NCBI RefSeq assembly: GCF_001667265.1
Contig: NZ_LZHW01000031.1
Location: 151,354-215,353, forward strand
From: Mycobacterium sp. ACS4331
Lineage (GTDB): Bacteria; Actinomycetota; Actinomycetes; Mycobacteriales; Mycobacteriaceae
DNA: 64,000 nucleotides
Direction of reading: 5' to 3'
The translations under genes were made by a program, and so were the position numbers. This document shows, one piece after another, positions 20,722 through 29,030 of the stretch (its first letter is position 1; each line of letters begins with the position of its first letter). Below the pieces are notes generated by a model. That model worked only from the letters and a program-made list of their open reading frames with translations. It had not been told where the DNA came from and searched no databases.

Positions 20722-21135
20722 TCAACGCGCGACGGCGATGTCGAGGTCGTGCAGAAGGTGACGCACGCGGCTGTCGATGTCGTCGCGAATGCGCCGCACC
20801 ACGTCGACCGATTGGCCCGCGGGATCGTCGAGTTCCCAGTTCTCGTAACGCTTTCCGGGGAACAGCGGGCAGCTGTCGCCGCAGCCCATGGAGACGACGA
20901 CGTCGGCGGCCCGCACCATCTCCTCGGTCCAGCGCTGGGGTGTCTGGCCGGTGATGTCGATGCCGATCTCGGCCATGGCCTGCGCCGCGGCCGGGTTGAC
21001 GCTCTCGGCGGGTTCGGACCCGCCGGAGTAGACCTCCGCCTGATCGCCCGCAAGATGTGCGAACAGGCCCATCGCCATCTGGGATCTGCCCGCGTTGTGG
21101 GTGCACAGGAACAGCACCGCGGGTTTGGCTGTCAT
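20722..21135 (-). CDS. arsC: arsenate reductase (LMW-phosphatase-like)
   Basis: 137 residues. VLFLCTHNAGRSQMA is the CX5R P-loop of the LMW phosphotyrosine phosphatase/ArsC family; VVSMGCGDSCPLFPGKRYENW carries the second redox Cys region. It reduces arsenate to arsenite, in mycobacteria probably with mycothiol or thioredoxin. The ATG at 21135 overlaps the acr3 stop (ATGA), showing translational coupling. It is the last gene of the operon, and supplies the substrate for the upstream arsenite pump. Confidence 0.92.
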   Translation of the reverse strand: MTAKPAVLFLCTHNAGRSQMAMGLFAHLAGDQAEVYSGGSEPAESVNPAAAQAMAEIGIDITGQTPQRWTEEMVRAADVVVSMGCGDSCPLFPGKRYENWELDDPAGQSVDVVRRIRDDIDSRVRHLLHDLDIAVAR

Positions 21136-22217
21136 GGCGCGCTCTCCTGCGGTGTGCGATCGGTGTACCGGCGGCGCAGGGCCAGTGAGACGTAGACGAG
21201 TGCGACGAGCACCGGCACCTCGATGAGCGGGCCGACCACTCCGGCCAGCGCCTGACCCGAGGTCGCGCCGTACGTGGCGATGGCGACCGCGATGGCGAGT
21301 TCGAAGTTGTTGCCCGCCGCGGTGAACGCGAGCGTCGTGGTGCGCGGATACCCGAGCCGCAGGGCTGCACCCAGCAGGTAGCCGCCTCCCCACATGATCG
21401 CGAAGTACGCCAGCAGCGGCAGTGCGATGCGCACGACATCGGTTGGGCGGCTGGTGATCTGTTCACCCTGCAGGGCGAACAGCACGACGATGGTGAACAG
21501 CAGACCGTACAGCGCCCAGGGTCCGACGCGGGGCAGGAACGTCGACTCGTACCAGTCACGCCCCTTGGCCCTCTCCCCCAGGCGCCGCGACAGGTACCCG
21601 GCCAACAACGGGACGCCGAGGAAGATCAGCACCGACTTCGCGATCTGCCACGGTGACGTGCTGATGGTGGTCTGTTCCAGTCCCAGCCAGCCGGGGAGCA
21701 CCGAGAGGTAGAACCAACCGAGCACCGCGAACATGGCGACCTGGAAGATCGAGTTGAGCGCGACCAGGACCGCCGCGGCCTCCCGGTCCCCGCAGGCGAG
21801 GTCGTTCCAGATGATCACCATGGCGATGCAGCGCGCCAGGCCGACGATGATCAGGCCCGTGCGGTATTCCGGCAGGTCCGGCAGGAGCAGCCAGGCCAGT
21901 GCGAACATCAATGCCGGTCCCAGCACCCAGTTCAGCAGCAGTGAGCTGAACAGCAGCCGGCGATCGCCGGTGACGGTGTCCAGTCGGTCATAGCGGACCT
22001 TGGCCAGCACCGGGTACATCATGATGAGCAACCCCAGCGCGATCGGCAGCGAAATGCCGTCCACCTGAATGCGATTCAGTGCGCTGTCGAGGCCGGGCAC
22101 GAACCTGCCCAGCAGCAGGCCCGCCGCCATCGCGAGCCCGATCCAGACCGGCAGGAGTCTGTCGAGCCGGGAGAGCCCTGCGATGACGGCGGGGTGCGCC
22201 TGTTCGGTGACGGCCAT
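21132..22217 (-). CDS. acr3: ACR3-family arsenite efflux permease
   Basis: 361 residues with about ten membrane helices. The family block RCIAMVIIWNDLACGD contains the Cys essential in Acr3 pumps, and GNNFELAIAVAIATYG is the conserved late helix. Acr3 extrudes As(III) using the membrane potential. In M. tuberculosis the homologue (Rv2643) is fused to ArsC; here they are separate but overlap by 4 bases. It follows arsI/cadI closely. Confidence 0.92.
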   Translation of the reverse strand: MAVTEQAHPAVIAGLSRLDRLLPVWIGLAMAAGLLLGRFVPGLDSALNRIQVDGISLPIALGLLIMMYPVLAKVRYDRLDTVTGDRRLLFSSLLLNWVLGPALMFALAWLLLPDLPEYRTGLIIVGLARCIAMVIIWNDLACGDREAAAVLVALNSIFQVAMFAVLGWFYLSVLPGWLGLEQTTISTSPWQIAKSVLIFLGVPLLAGYLSRRLGERAKGRDWYESTFLPRVGPWALYGLLFTIVVLFALQGEQITSRPTDVVRIALPLLAYFAIMWGGGYLLGAALRLGYPRTTTLAFTAAGNNFELAIAVAIATYGATSGQALAGVVGPLIEVPVLVALVYVSLALRRRYTDRTPQESAP

Positions 22218-22220
22218 GTA

Positions 22221-22700
22221 TCAGCAGCAGCCGGTGGCGGCCGGCGCCTTCTCTGCATCGGCCGCGGTGGTACCGCAGCAGACTCCGCCCTCCGCGGTGC
22301 CACCGTCGGCATGCTGGGGGCTGGTGCCGAAGGTCTCGGAGTCGGCGAGCACGGTGTAGACCTCCCACTTCTCGCCGGCCGGTCCGGTGACCCAGACTTT
22401 GTCCTGCGTGGCGAAGCAGCAGGTGGTGCCGATCTCCTCGTCGGTGAACAGCCCCGCCTCGGTGAGACGGGCGATCTCGGCGTGCACGGTCTGGCTGGAC
22501 TCGACCTCGACGCCGAGGTGGTTGATGGTGCCGCCCTTGCCGGGGTTCTCCAGCAGCACCAGCTTCAACGGCGGATCGGCGACCGCGAAGTTCGCATAGC
22601 CCGGTTTGACTTTGGCGGGCGTGGTCTTGAACAGCGTGGAGTAGAAGGTGATCGCCTCGTCGAGGTCGTCGACGTTGAGCGCGAGTTGCATGCGGGACAT
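22221..22700 (-). CDS. arsI: ArsI/CadI family arsenic/cadmium resistance metalloenzyme
   Basis: 159 residues, a vicinal-oxygen-chelate (glyoxalase) fold. It starts MQLALNVDDLDEAITFYSTL and has NHLGVEVES (metal ligand His), the vicinal Cys pair in IGTTCCFATQDK, and KWEVYTV (metal ligand Glu). A Cys-rich tail has GVCCG and a terminal Cys-Cys. ArsI enzymes are C-As lyases that demethylate organoarsenicals; the mycobacterial CadI (Rv2641) is cadmium-induced. The two cannot be separated by sequence alone. First gene of the arsenic operon, downstream of the ArsR operators. Confidence 0.88.
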   Translation of the reverse strand: MSRMQLALNVDDLDEAITFYSTLFKTTPAKVKPGYANFAVADPPLKLVLLENPGKGGTINHLGVEVESSQTVHAEIARLTEAGLFTDEEIGTTCCFATQDKVWVTGPAGEKWEVYTVLADSETFGTSPQHADGGTAEGGVCCGTTAADAEKAPAATGCC

Positions 22701-22721
22701 GGCTGGATCTCCTTACCTGTG

Positions 22722-22733
22722 CGACTTATGTCG
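22722..22733. promoter_or_regulatory. ArsR operator 1 (CGAC-TTAT-GTCG)
   Basis: Palindrome CGACTTATGTCG. It shares the exact core GACTTATGTC with operator 2, 34 bases away. It lies 22-33 bases upstream of arsI, on the arsI side of the divergent promoter. Confidence 0.75.
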
Positions 22734-22755
22734 AACTCCTTCATCATGCCCACCT

Positions 22756-22773
22756 CTTTGACTTATGTCAAAG
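22756..22773. promoter_or_regulatory. ArsR operator 2 (CTTTGAC-TTAT-GTCAAAG)
   Basis: Perfect 7-bp arms around TTAT, 20 bases before arsR. The shared core with operator 1 makes both likely binding sites of the ArsR encoded next door, giving autoregulation and control of the arsI operon. Confidence 0.8.
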
Positions 22774-22792
22774 ACCTTCGCATACTGGTTGC

Positions 22793-23152
22793 ATGCCCAA
22801 GGCACTGCCGACGATCGACATCACCGCACCGGTGTGCTGCGCGCCCGTCGCGTCCGGACCGATGAGCGACGACGACGCCCTTGAGGTGGCGCTGCGCCTC
22901 AAGGCCCTGGCCGACCCGGCGCGGGTGAAGATCATGTCCCTGCTGTTCAGTTCGCAGGCCGGTGAGGAGAACAGCGGCGAACTCGCCGCGCGCCTCGGAC
23001 TGACCGAGTCGACGGTCAGCCACCACCTTGCGCAGCTTCGGCGCGCGGGCTTCGTCGAGTCGGACCGGCGCGGCATGAACGTCTACCACCGGCCCAGCCA
23101 TGACGCCGTGGGCGCGTTGTGCGCGGTGCTCGATCCGAACTGCTGCCGGTAG
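22793..23152 (+). CDS. arsR: ArsR/SmtB family arsenic-responsive repressor
   Basis: 119 residues with a winged helix: LKALADPARVKIMSLLFS, ELAARLGLTESTVSHHLAQLRRAGFV and NVYHRPS. Cysteine pairs lie at both ends (APVCCAP near residue 15, PNCCR at the C-terminus), likely As(III)-binding ligands as in Rv2642-type regulators, instead of the CVCDLC motif of E. coli ArsR. It is divergent from arsI-acr3-arsC and flanked by its presumed operators. Arsenite binding would release the DNA. Confidence 0.9.
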   Translation: MPKALPTIDITAPVCCAPVASGPMSDDDALEVALRLKALADPARVKIMSLLFSSQAGEENSGELAARLGLTESTVSHHLAQLRRAGFVESDRRGMNVYHRPSHDAVGALCAVLDPNCCR

Positions 23153-23175
23153 CTGCGCCCGCGGTCACCCGCGCG

Positions 23176-24300
23176 CTAAGACCCTGCGCCGCGCCTGATT
23201 TGGCGCGTGACAACCGCGGGCCCGGCCAAGGGCGCGGACAGCAGTCCCGGCGGCGCGTCGATGACGGCCGGTATGGCATTGATCGCCGCCATCGCGGTCG
23301 CGGCGACACCGGGATTGGTTCTGTCCCCGGGCGACGGGTCCAGATGCAGATCCAGGGTCATGCTGGGGGAACCGTCGATGCGGAACACCATGCCGCCCTG
23401 GCCGGGTTTGGCTGGGCGCGGCCAACTGTCGGGCCACGGCGTGGACGTCACGGTGGCGAAGTACTGCACCGACACCACGGGTCGGCCGTCGCAGATCGCG
23501 CCAAGCTGCCAGCGGTGCGCGCAGATGGTGCCCTTCGGGATCACCCCGAGTGCGGTGTCGAGATCCTGCGGGGCAAGCAGTGTCTCCCAGTCCAACGCGA
23601 CCTCCTCGACGTCGGCGGACAGGGTGTCGGCGATGTAGCGCACGACGGGTTCCCAGTCGTTGTTCACCTTGCCTGACGCGATGCGCATGGGAACGTGGCC
23701 GTCGGGTTTTCCGAAGCCCATCGACTCGTGCAGGACTTCCCAGATCGGGTAGGCCAGGTCGAGGTCGAGTGCGTACTCGTCCATCCGGTAGGAGTCGATC
23801 GCGCCGGCACCGGCCAGCAGGGCGGTGGGCAGATTCAGGCTCACGAATCCGGGCTCGCATCCGGTCGCGTAGAAGGTCGCACCGCCCTTCTGTGCGGCCG
23901 CTGCGATCGGTTCGCGCCACTTCGCCGGGGCCGCTTCGGGATACACCATCGGAATCGCGGAGATGGTGACGACGTTGATTCCAGCCTCGAGGTAGCCCAC
24001 GATGTCGGCGATCACGTCGTCCTCACGTCTGACCGCCGTCGCACAGTAGGCGATGCAGTCGGGCCGGGCGTCCAGCACTGTCGCCACCTCATCGGTGGCC
24101 GCGACGCCGACGTCGGGGCGTCCGCACAGTTGTCCGGCGTCGGTGCCCACCTTCGCCGGTGTGGACACTTTGAGCCCGACCAGCTCCAGAGCGGGATCGT
24201 CGATGATCGCGCGAAGCGCGACGCTTCCGGTCATACCGGTGCCGACATGGACCACGCGACGCCTGGTCCGAGTGTCGGGGCTTGTACTCACAGGCGTCAC
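23176..24300 (-). CDS. NAD(P)-dependent amine dehydrogenase-like (DapB-fold) oxidoreductase
   Basis: 374 residues. The N-terminal Rossmann motif VVHVGTGMTGSVALRAII and the later block FYATGCEPGFVSLNLP match the mycobacterial family that shares the dihydrodipicolinate reductase/2,4-diaminopentanoate dehydrogenase fold. The substrate is unknown; the proteins occur in several copies in mycobacteria, often with lipid or steroid catabolic genes. The ATG at 24300 puts the Gly motif near residue 20. It is transcribed alone from a promoter region containing a TetR-like palindrome. Confidence 0.75.
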   Translation of the reverse strand: MTPVSTSPDTRTRRRVVHVGTGMTGSVALRAIIDDPALELVGLKVSTPAKVGTDAGQLCGRPDVGVAATDEVATVLDARPDCIAYCATAVRREDDVIADIVGYLEAGINVVTISAIPMVYPEAAPAKWREPIAAAAQKGGATFYATGCEPGFVSLNLPTALLAGAGAIDSYRMDEYALDLDLAYPIWEVLHESMGFGKPDGHVPMRIASGKVNNDWEPVVRYIADTLSADVEEVALDWETLLAPQDLDTALGVIPKGTICAHRWQLGAICDGRPVVSVQYFATVTSTPWPDSWPRPAKPGQGGMVFRIDGSPSMTLDLHLDPSPGDRTNPGVAATAMAAINAIPAVIDAPPGLLSAPLAGPAVVTRQIRRGAGS

Positions 24301-24327
24301 CCTTCGGTGGTGGTCGACACGTTGCCC

Positions 24328-24340
24328 TTACTGTAGGTAA
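24328..24340. promoter_or_regulatory. possible TetR-type operator TTAC-TGTAG-GTAA
   Basis: A 4+5+4 palindrome 28 bases upstream of the oxidoreductase start, nested in a wider CCCTTA-N16-TAAGGG inverted repeat (24325-24352). On the minus strand it contains TACAGT, which fits a mycobacterial -10. No regulator gene is adjacent. Confidence 0.4.
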
Positions 24341-24440
24341 CGCCATTAAGGGTTGGCAGTGAATCGATCCGCTCAGTGTGAACCGGTGCGGAGTGCGCGG
24401 CCGCCTCAGCGAGCCATCGCCATCACCGGCGGAGAGCAGG

Positions 24441-26150
24441 TCAGAGGTCCAGCACCACATCACCGCTCGGCACAGCCGAGCAGATCAGTGCCGTTCCGGC
24501 ATGGGGCAGCTCGAGCGGTTGCGGCGTGTACTCGACGGATCCGGACACGACCCCCGTCGCGCAGACGTGGCACACACCGCTTCGGCAGGAGAACCGGGTG
24601 GGAACATCACAGGCTTCGGCCAGCTCGAGGATGTTCGCGCAGTCCCTGCGCCAAGGAACCGACAGCCCGCTGCGGGCGAACGTCACCGCAGGTCCGGCCC
24701 CCACCGGGCCGGGCGGTGGGTGCGGACGCGGGACCGTCGACGGGTCCCTTATCCCCGGATGGATCGGCGGGAGCGCACCGAACAGCTCGGTGTGGATGCG
24801 TGCATTGTCGAACCCCGTCGCGATGAGCGCCTCGCGCATATCCGTCATGTACTGCGGCGGCCCACAGAGGTGGACAGTCGCCTCGACCGGGAGATCGAGC
24901 GCGGCGATCTTGGGCTGGTCCAGCCGTCCGTCGGTGTCGGTGTAGAACACCCGGCAGTGCGCGTTCGGAAGCGCCGCGATCAGCGACGTCACTTCGGCTG
25001 CGAACGCCTCCGATGCGCGGCTTCGAACCGTGTGCAGCCACCAGACTGTCCGAGTGCTGCGGTCGGAGGCCAGCGCATTGAGCATCGCCAAAACTGGCGT
25101 GACACCGATGCCGGCCGACAGGAGCACCACCGGGTCCGCGGAGTCGGTGAGGTGGAAATCGCCCCGCGGTGCGGCAGCCTCGATCACCGTTCCGACGTCG
25201 GCGTGGTCGTGAAGCCAGCGACTCACCAATCCGCGGTCCTCACGTTTGACGCTGATCCGGTAGCGACCAGTTCGAGAATCGCCCGACAGTGAGTAGCTCC
25301 GTATCGGTACCGGACCACCCGCATCCGGAACACGCACCGTCAGGTATTGGCCAGGACGGGCACCCGGCAGTGCCCCTCCATCATCGGACTCCAACGACAT
25401 CGACAGCACCGCAGCGGATTCCCGCCGCACTGCACAGACTCGCAACCGTCGGAAGCCGCTCCATCCCGGCTCAGCACCGGTCCGGACCGGCGCCGCACCA
25501 CCGTCGTGAGCTTCGAGGAGCTCACGGAAGGACTGCTGCCAGCCGGGGCTCAGAGCGGGCACATCGACGATCCTGCGCAGCTGCCCGATGTCGCGGTCCG
25601 GCAGATAGAGCAGAGCGTCGACATCCGCCACAGACATGTGGTTCCGGCCATCGCGGATGCGCACGATCTCATCGCCGGCCTCGACCTTCCCCTCCACTGT
25701 CACTCGGAGATAGAAGCCGGGGCGACGCTGCGACACCAGCAGCTGGGGCATTCGGGGTTCCCCCAGTCGGAGACCTACCCGAAAACAGGTGACTCGCGGT
25801 TGCGTCACTTCGACTTCCGCGTCGCCGATGCGGAACCGGTCGCCGATGCAGACCTCGTCGTCTGCCAGACCGGAGATCGTGAAGTTCTCGCCGAAGCTCC
25901 CGGGTGCCAGATCGTCCCGGTTCAGGAAACGCCGCCAGAATTCGTACGACTCCTGCTGGTAGACCATGACGGCGCGGTGTTCGCCGCCGTGGCCCGCCAG
26001 GTCGCCCTGGCCGTCACCGTCGATGTTGAGTCGTCGCACCATGACTGGTCCACGGACCGGCGATTTCCATATCCCGGTGTGCACGGTCCTGTCGCGCCAC
26101 TGCACATCCGCGGGCATGCCGACGTTGACCGAGATGAGCCTGGGCGGCAT
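24441..26150 (-). CDS. MOSC - ferredoxin reductase - 2Fe-2S ferredoxin fusion protein
   Basis: About 569 residues; the ATG at 26150 has GGGGG six bases upstream. Residues ~1-215 form a YiiM-like MOSC domain (GQGDLAGHGGEHRAVMVYQ, SFGENFTISGL, TQPRVTCFRVGLRLG with the Mo-ligand Cys region). A FAD domain follows (RSYSLSGDS, then GDFHLTD), then NAD binding (LLSAGIGVTPVLAML). The C-terminal plant-type 2Fe-2S ferredoxin has CRSGVCHVC. Such fusions pass NAD(P)H electrons to a Mo-centre thought to reduce N-hydroxylated compounds, like YcbX/YiiM. Monocistronic, convergent with nothing nearby. Confidence 0.85.
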   Translation of the reverse strand: MPPRLISVNVGMPADVQWRDRTVHTGIWKSPVRGPVMVRRLNIDGDGQGDLAGHGGEHRAVMVYQQESYEFWRRFLNRDDLAPGSFGENFTISGLADDEVCIGDRFRIGDAEVEVTQPRVTCFRVGLRLGEPRMPQLLVSQRRPGFYLRVTVEGKVEAGDEIVRIRDGRNHMSVADVDALLYLPDRDIGQLRRIVDVPALSPGWQQSFRELLEAHDGGAAPVRTGAEPGWSGFRRLRVCAVRRESAAVLSMSLESDDGGALPGARPGQYLTVRVPDAGGPVPIRSYSLSGDSRTGRYRISVKREDRGLVSRWLHDHADVGTVIEAAAPRGDFHLTDSADPVVLLSAGIGVTPVLAMLNALASDRSTRTVWWLHTVRSRASEAFAAEVTSLIAALPNAHCRVFYTDTDGRLDQPKIAALDLPVEATVHLCGPPQYMTDMREALIATGFDNARIHTELFGALPPIHPGIRDPSTVPRPHPPPGPVGAGPAVTFARSGLSVPWRRDCANILELAEACDVPTRFSCRSGVCHVCATGVVSGSVEYTPQPLELPHAGTALICSAVPSGDVVLDL

Positions 26151-26283
26151 CCGCATCCCCCTGTCACCGATTGCGGTGATACGGGCCCCAGTGTGCCCCC
26201 TGACGTGATGTTCGAGCCACTCAAAGCGCGCGGATGCACCGTCCAGCGCCGTCACGGCGGGACGCAGTCTCGGTGTGAACCGC

Positions 26284-26904
26284 TCAGACCAGTTCCGGCA
26301 CCCTCAGGTGCGCGATCGCCAGCTCGAAGTCGCACTCCTCGAGCATCTCCGCGCCCGCCTCCGACACGGTGTCGTCCCTGAGGGTGTCCAGCCTGCCCAT
26401 CGTTCGGTGCAACGCATCGGCGCTGTCGAAGGCGGTTGAGACCACCACGAGGCCGGTGTCCCGATTCACCATCAGGCTCGCGCTGCAGTGGCCTTCCAGT
26501 TCCTCGAATGCAGGCAGGACCGAACCCTTGAACAGGTCAATGCCCGCATCCATCCGGGCCGGGTCGACCTTGGCCCAGCCCACGCGCACGCAGGCGCCCT
26601 CGGCACTCTCGTGATCGCGGTGCATCACGGCGATCTCCCATTCGGCGATCTCCGGAGCACCGCCGAGGGTCTGGGCCGCACGATCACGCACCTCGCGAAT
26701 CAGGGGTCCGCTCTCGTGCATGGCGTCCTCGGACTGCCACGCGCTGGTGGCGATGCACCGGCCCGACTCTCGGTCGACGAGCAGCGACAAACCTATGAAG
26801 CCGTGCATCTTCTGCAACTCGGACATCACGGGACCGCGAATGCTGGCTATTCCGTCGTCAATGGATTCCGGCCGCCCCCAGACGGTCGTTGTTCGTGCGT
26901 ACAC
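26284..26904 (-). CDS. protein with two tandem antibiotic-biosynthesis-monooxygenase-like domains
   Basis: 206 residues made of two similar halves. The first has KMHGFIGLSLLVDRESGRCIATSAWQSEDAM (about 32-62) and the second ELEGHCSASLMVNRDTGLVVVSTAFDSADAL (about 132-162). This beta-strand pattern (G..G..L..D...G..I....W.....A) is that of dimeric alpha/beta-barrel ABM-like domains, here duplicated so that one chain could form the barrel. GGAGGAGG lies upstream of the GTG at 26904. Function unknown. Confidence 0.6.
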   Translation of the reverse strand: MYARTTTVWGRPESIDDGIASIRGPVMSELQKMHGFIGLSLLVDRESGRCIATSAWQSEDAMHESGPLIREVRDRAAQTLGGAPEIAEWEIAVMHRDHESAEGACVRVGWAKVDPARMDAGIDLFKGSVLPAFEELEGHCSASLMVNRDTGLVVVSTAFDSADALHRTMGRLDTLRDDTVSEAGAEMLEECDFELAIAHLRVPELV

Positions 26905-27025
26905 AATCTGCCTCCTCCCGACGAGGCAGCGTCGTGACGGCGCTGCCGTCGGGTCTGATCCTCCTCCGTCGAACGGCAGGCGGCAATGGTCGAGCGCCCC
27001 CGGGGCGCATCACCGCCCCGTACAG

Positions 27026-27820
27026 TCACCGCGTCTGCTGGATCTGGTTCTTGATCTCCCGATAGGCTTGGACGCGCGCCATCACGGCGTCCACCGCCGA
27101 ATCGGAGGGCGGGGAGGCCGGACTGGCCTCGATGCCGTAGAGCATCGCGCTTAACTTCGCGTGCAACTCGGCACGCTGCTCGGCGACGACGGCATCCTCA
27201 CGTTCGGTGCGCAGCGATGTGTCGATCAGGCGCGCTTCCTTGGCGCACTTGCCGATCAGGTCCACGCGTTCGATCGCGGCGCGTTCGAGAGTCTCGATGG
27301 TTCTGTTCGCCTCGGCGAGAATTCTGCGGTCGTCGGCAGTGGGCTTGTCCAGAACCGACAGCCTGCTCGTCACGGCGCGCAGTTCGTGCACCTTCTCGAA
27401 GGTGGCGGTGATTCCCTTGATGTCGGCGGTGAAGTCGACATCGCCCAACCATCCTTCACGCGCGGCCTCCGATTCGGCCACCTGGGTGACGGCGGCCAAC
27501 GCGGACTCCACCAGGGCGGCGTTGTCCTTGCCGAGGGTGTCGATGCGGCGCTGCTTCTCTTTCCGTGCCCGCTCTTCGCGTTCACGCTTGGCCGCTTCAG
27601 CCTTGCGCGCCCGCTCGGCACGCGCCCGTTCCTCCGCCTCGGCACGACGTTTGTCCAGGGTCACGAACAGCAGGTAGAGACCCCACGCGACAAACGTCAG
27701 CGCGACGATCACGCCGAGCGCGATCCACACTTCCTTTGGGATCGCCGCGATGAGGACGATCACAAAGATGATGACGCCGACCACGGCGTCAGCTCCATCC
27801 GACGAGCGCTTACCACTCAT
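27026..27820 (-). CDS. membrane protein with cytoplasmic coiled coil, function unknown
   Basis: 264 residues from the ATG at 27820 (GGGGGCAG upstream). Two hydrophobic helices (VVGVIIFVIVLIAAIP and VWIALGVIVALTFVAWGLYL, about residues 12-55) are followed by a long charged, Arg/Glu/Ala-rich coiled coil (~60-110) and a mostly helical C-terminal half. No catalytic motif. The architecture suggests a membrane-anchored scaffold. Unrecognised beyond that. Confidence 0.6.
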   Translation of the reverse strand: MSGKRSSDGADAVVGVIIFVIVLIAAIPKEVWIALGVIVALTFVAWGLYLLFVTLDKRRAEAEERARAERARKAEAAKREREERARKEKQRRIDTLGKDNAALVESALAAVTQVAESEAAREGWLGDVDFTADIKGITATFEKVHELRAVTSRLSVLDKPTADDRRILAEANRTIETLERAAIERVDLIGKCAKEARLIDTSLRTEREDAVVAEQRAELHAKLSAMLYGIEASPASPPSDSAVDAVMARVQAYREIKNQIQQTR

Positions 27821-27980
27821 TCGATACTGCCCCCCATTGAGATCCCCCTGCTGTGCGCCGACCCGACCCCCGTCGTGGCAAGCGGCACGTGTGCGCACCA
27901 TAGCCGGACCCACCGACGAGCGATGGCCGCGATCGCGGACCGGCCTCCAGGCCGACGGACCTTCCTACAGATTTCTATGA

Positions 27981-27998
27981 ATACACAGTGATATGTAT
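27981..27998. promoter_or_regulatory. possible CmtR-like operator ATACA-N8-TGTAT
   Basis: Five-bp inverted arms 12 bases before the regulator's GTG start. Position is right for autoregulation by the ArsR-family protein that follows. Confidence 0.4.
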
Positions 27999-28009
27999 CG
28001 TTGGGGGGC

Positions 28010-28336
28010 GTGCAGACCCTCGCCCACACCGATGCCCTCGCACGTTTCGGGCACGCCCTGTCAGACGTCACCCGCACCAGGATCCTGCTCAGCCTCAACG
28101 AGGCGCCGAGCTATCCGGCCGACCTCGCCGACCGCATCGGCGTCTCCCGGCAGATGCTCTCCAACCACCTGGCCTGCCTGCGTGGTTGCGGCCTGGTGCT
28201 GGCGGTGCGGGAGGGCCGTCGCACCCGGTATGAACTGGCCGACGCCCGCATCGGTCACGCCCTCGATGATCTGCTCGGCCTGGTGCTGGCCGTCGATCCG
28301 GCCTGCCGTTGCGTCGAACCGAACGGGTGCGACTGA
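28010..28336 (+). CDS. CmtR-like ArsR family metal sensor
   Basis: 108 residues from the GTG at 28010 (a TTG at 28001 is also in frame). It resembles CmtR of M. tuberculosis, the Cd(II)/Pb(II) sensor: LSDVTRTRILLSLNEAPSYPADLADRIGVSRQMLSNHLACLRGCGLVL, in which the two Cys of the HLACLRGCG recognition helix are the CmtR metal ligands. The C-terminus (DPACRCVEPNGCD) supplies further Cys. Metal binding should derepress this gene and the cation transporter, whose ATG overlaps its stop by one base. Confidence 0.85.
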   Translation: MQTLAHTDALARFGHALSDVTRTRILLSLNEAPSYPADLADRIGVSRQMLSNHLACLRGCGLVLAVREGRRTRYELADARIGHALDDLLGLVLAVDPACRCVEPNGCD

Positions 28337-29025
28337 TGGCGTCCGTGCACGGTGCGGGACTGACCGAGGCCCGGCGCATGGTGCTGGCCCGCCGCATCCG
28401 GTGGTTCGTGGCCGCCACGATCTCCTACAACGTGATCGAGGCGATCGTGGCGATCTCCGAAGGTGCGCGCGTCTCATCGACGGCGCTCATCGGATTCGGC
28501 CTCGACTCGGTGATCGAGGTGTCCTCGGCGGCGGCGGTCGCATGGCAGTTCGCCGGGCGCGACCCCGAGGCACGCGAGAAGGTGGCGCTGCGCGTCATCG
28601 CGTTCTCGTTCTTCGGACTTGCCACCTACGTCACGGTGGACGCCGTCCGCACCCTGCTCGGTGTCGGGGAGGCCCGACATTCGACAATCGGCATCGTGCT
28701 CGCGGCGACAAGCCTGGTCATCATGCCGGTGCTCTCCTACGCGCAGCGCCGCGCCGGGAGTGAACTGGGGTCGCTGTCGGCGGTGGCGGATTCGAAGCAG
28801 ACGCTGCTGTGCACGTACCTGTCAGCGGTCCTGCTCGTCGGCCTGGCCCTCAACAGCCTGTTCGGGTGGGGGTGGGCCGACCCCATCGCCGGGTTGGTCA
28901 TCGCCGCCGTTGCTTTTCGGGAGGGTGTCGAGGCGTGGCGGGGTGACAGCTGCTGTGCGCCAACGCGCCTCGTGACACCCGACGCCGACCAGAGCGGGTG
29001 CGGGTCCGACTGCTGTGGCGGCTGA
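28336..29025 (+). CDS. cation diffusion facilitator-like transporter with Cys-rich tail
   Basis: 229 residues, about five or six membrane helices. ALIGFGLDSVIEVSSAAAVAWQF and LSAVADSKQTLLCTYLSAVLL carry the Asp/Ser-Asp positions of CDF transport sites, and GWGWADPIAGLVIAA matches the family's last helix. The C-terminus is Cys-rich (GDSCCAPT, then CGSDCCGG), suitable for soft-metal handover. The ATG overlaps the regulator's TGA (TGATG), so translation is coupled. Probably exports the metal sensed by the CmtR-like protein (Cd, Pb or Zn). Confidence 0.82.
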   Translation: MASVHGAGLTEARRMVLARRIRWFVAATISYNVIEAIVAISEGARVSSTALIGFGLDSVIEVSSAAAVAWQFAGRDPEAREKVALRVIAFSFFGLATYVTVDAVRTLLGVGEARHSTIGIVLAATSLVIMPVLSYAQRRAGSELGSLSAVADSKQTLLCTYLSAVLLVGLALNSLFGWGWADPIAGLVIAAVAFREGVEAWRGDSCCAPTRLVTPDADQSGCGSDCCGG

Positions 29026-29030
29026 CCAGC

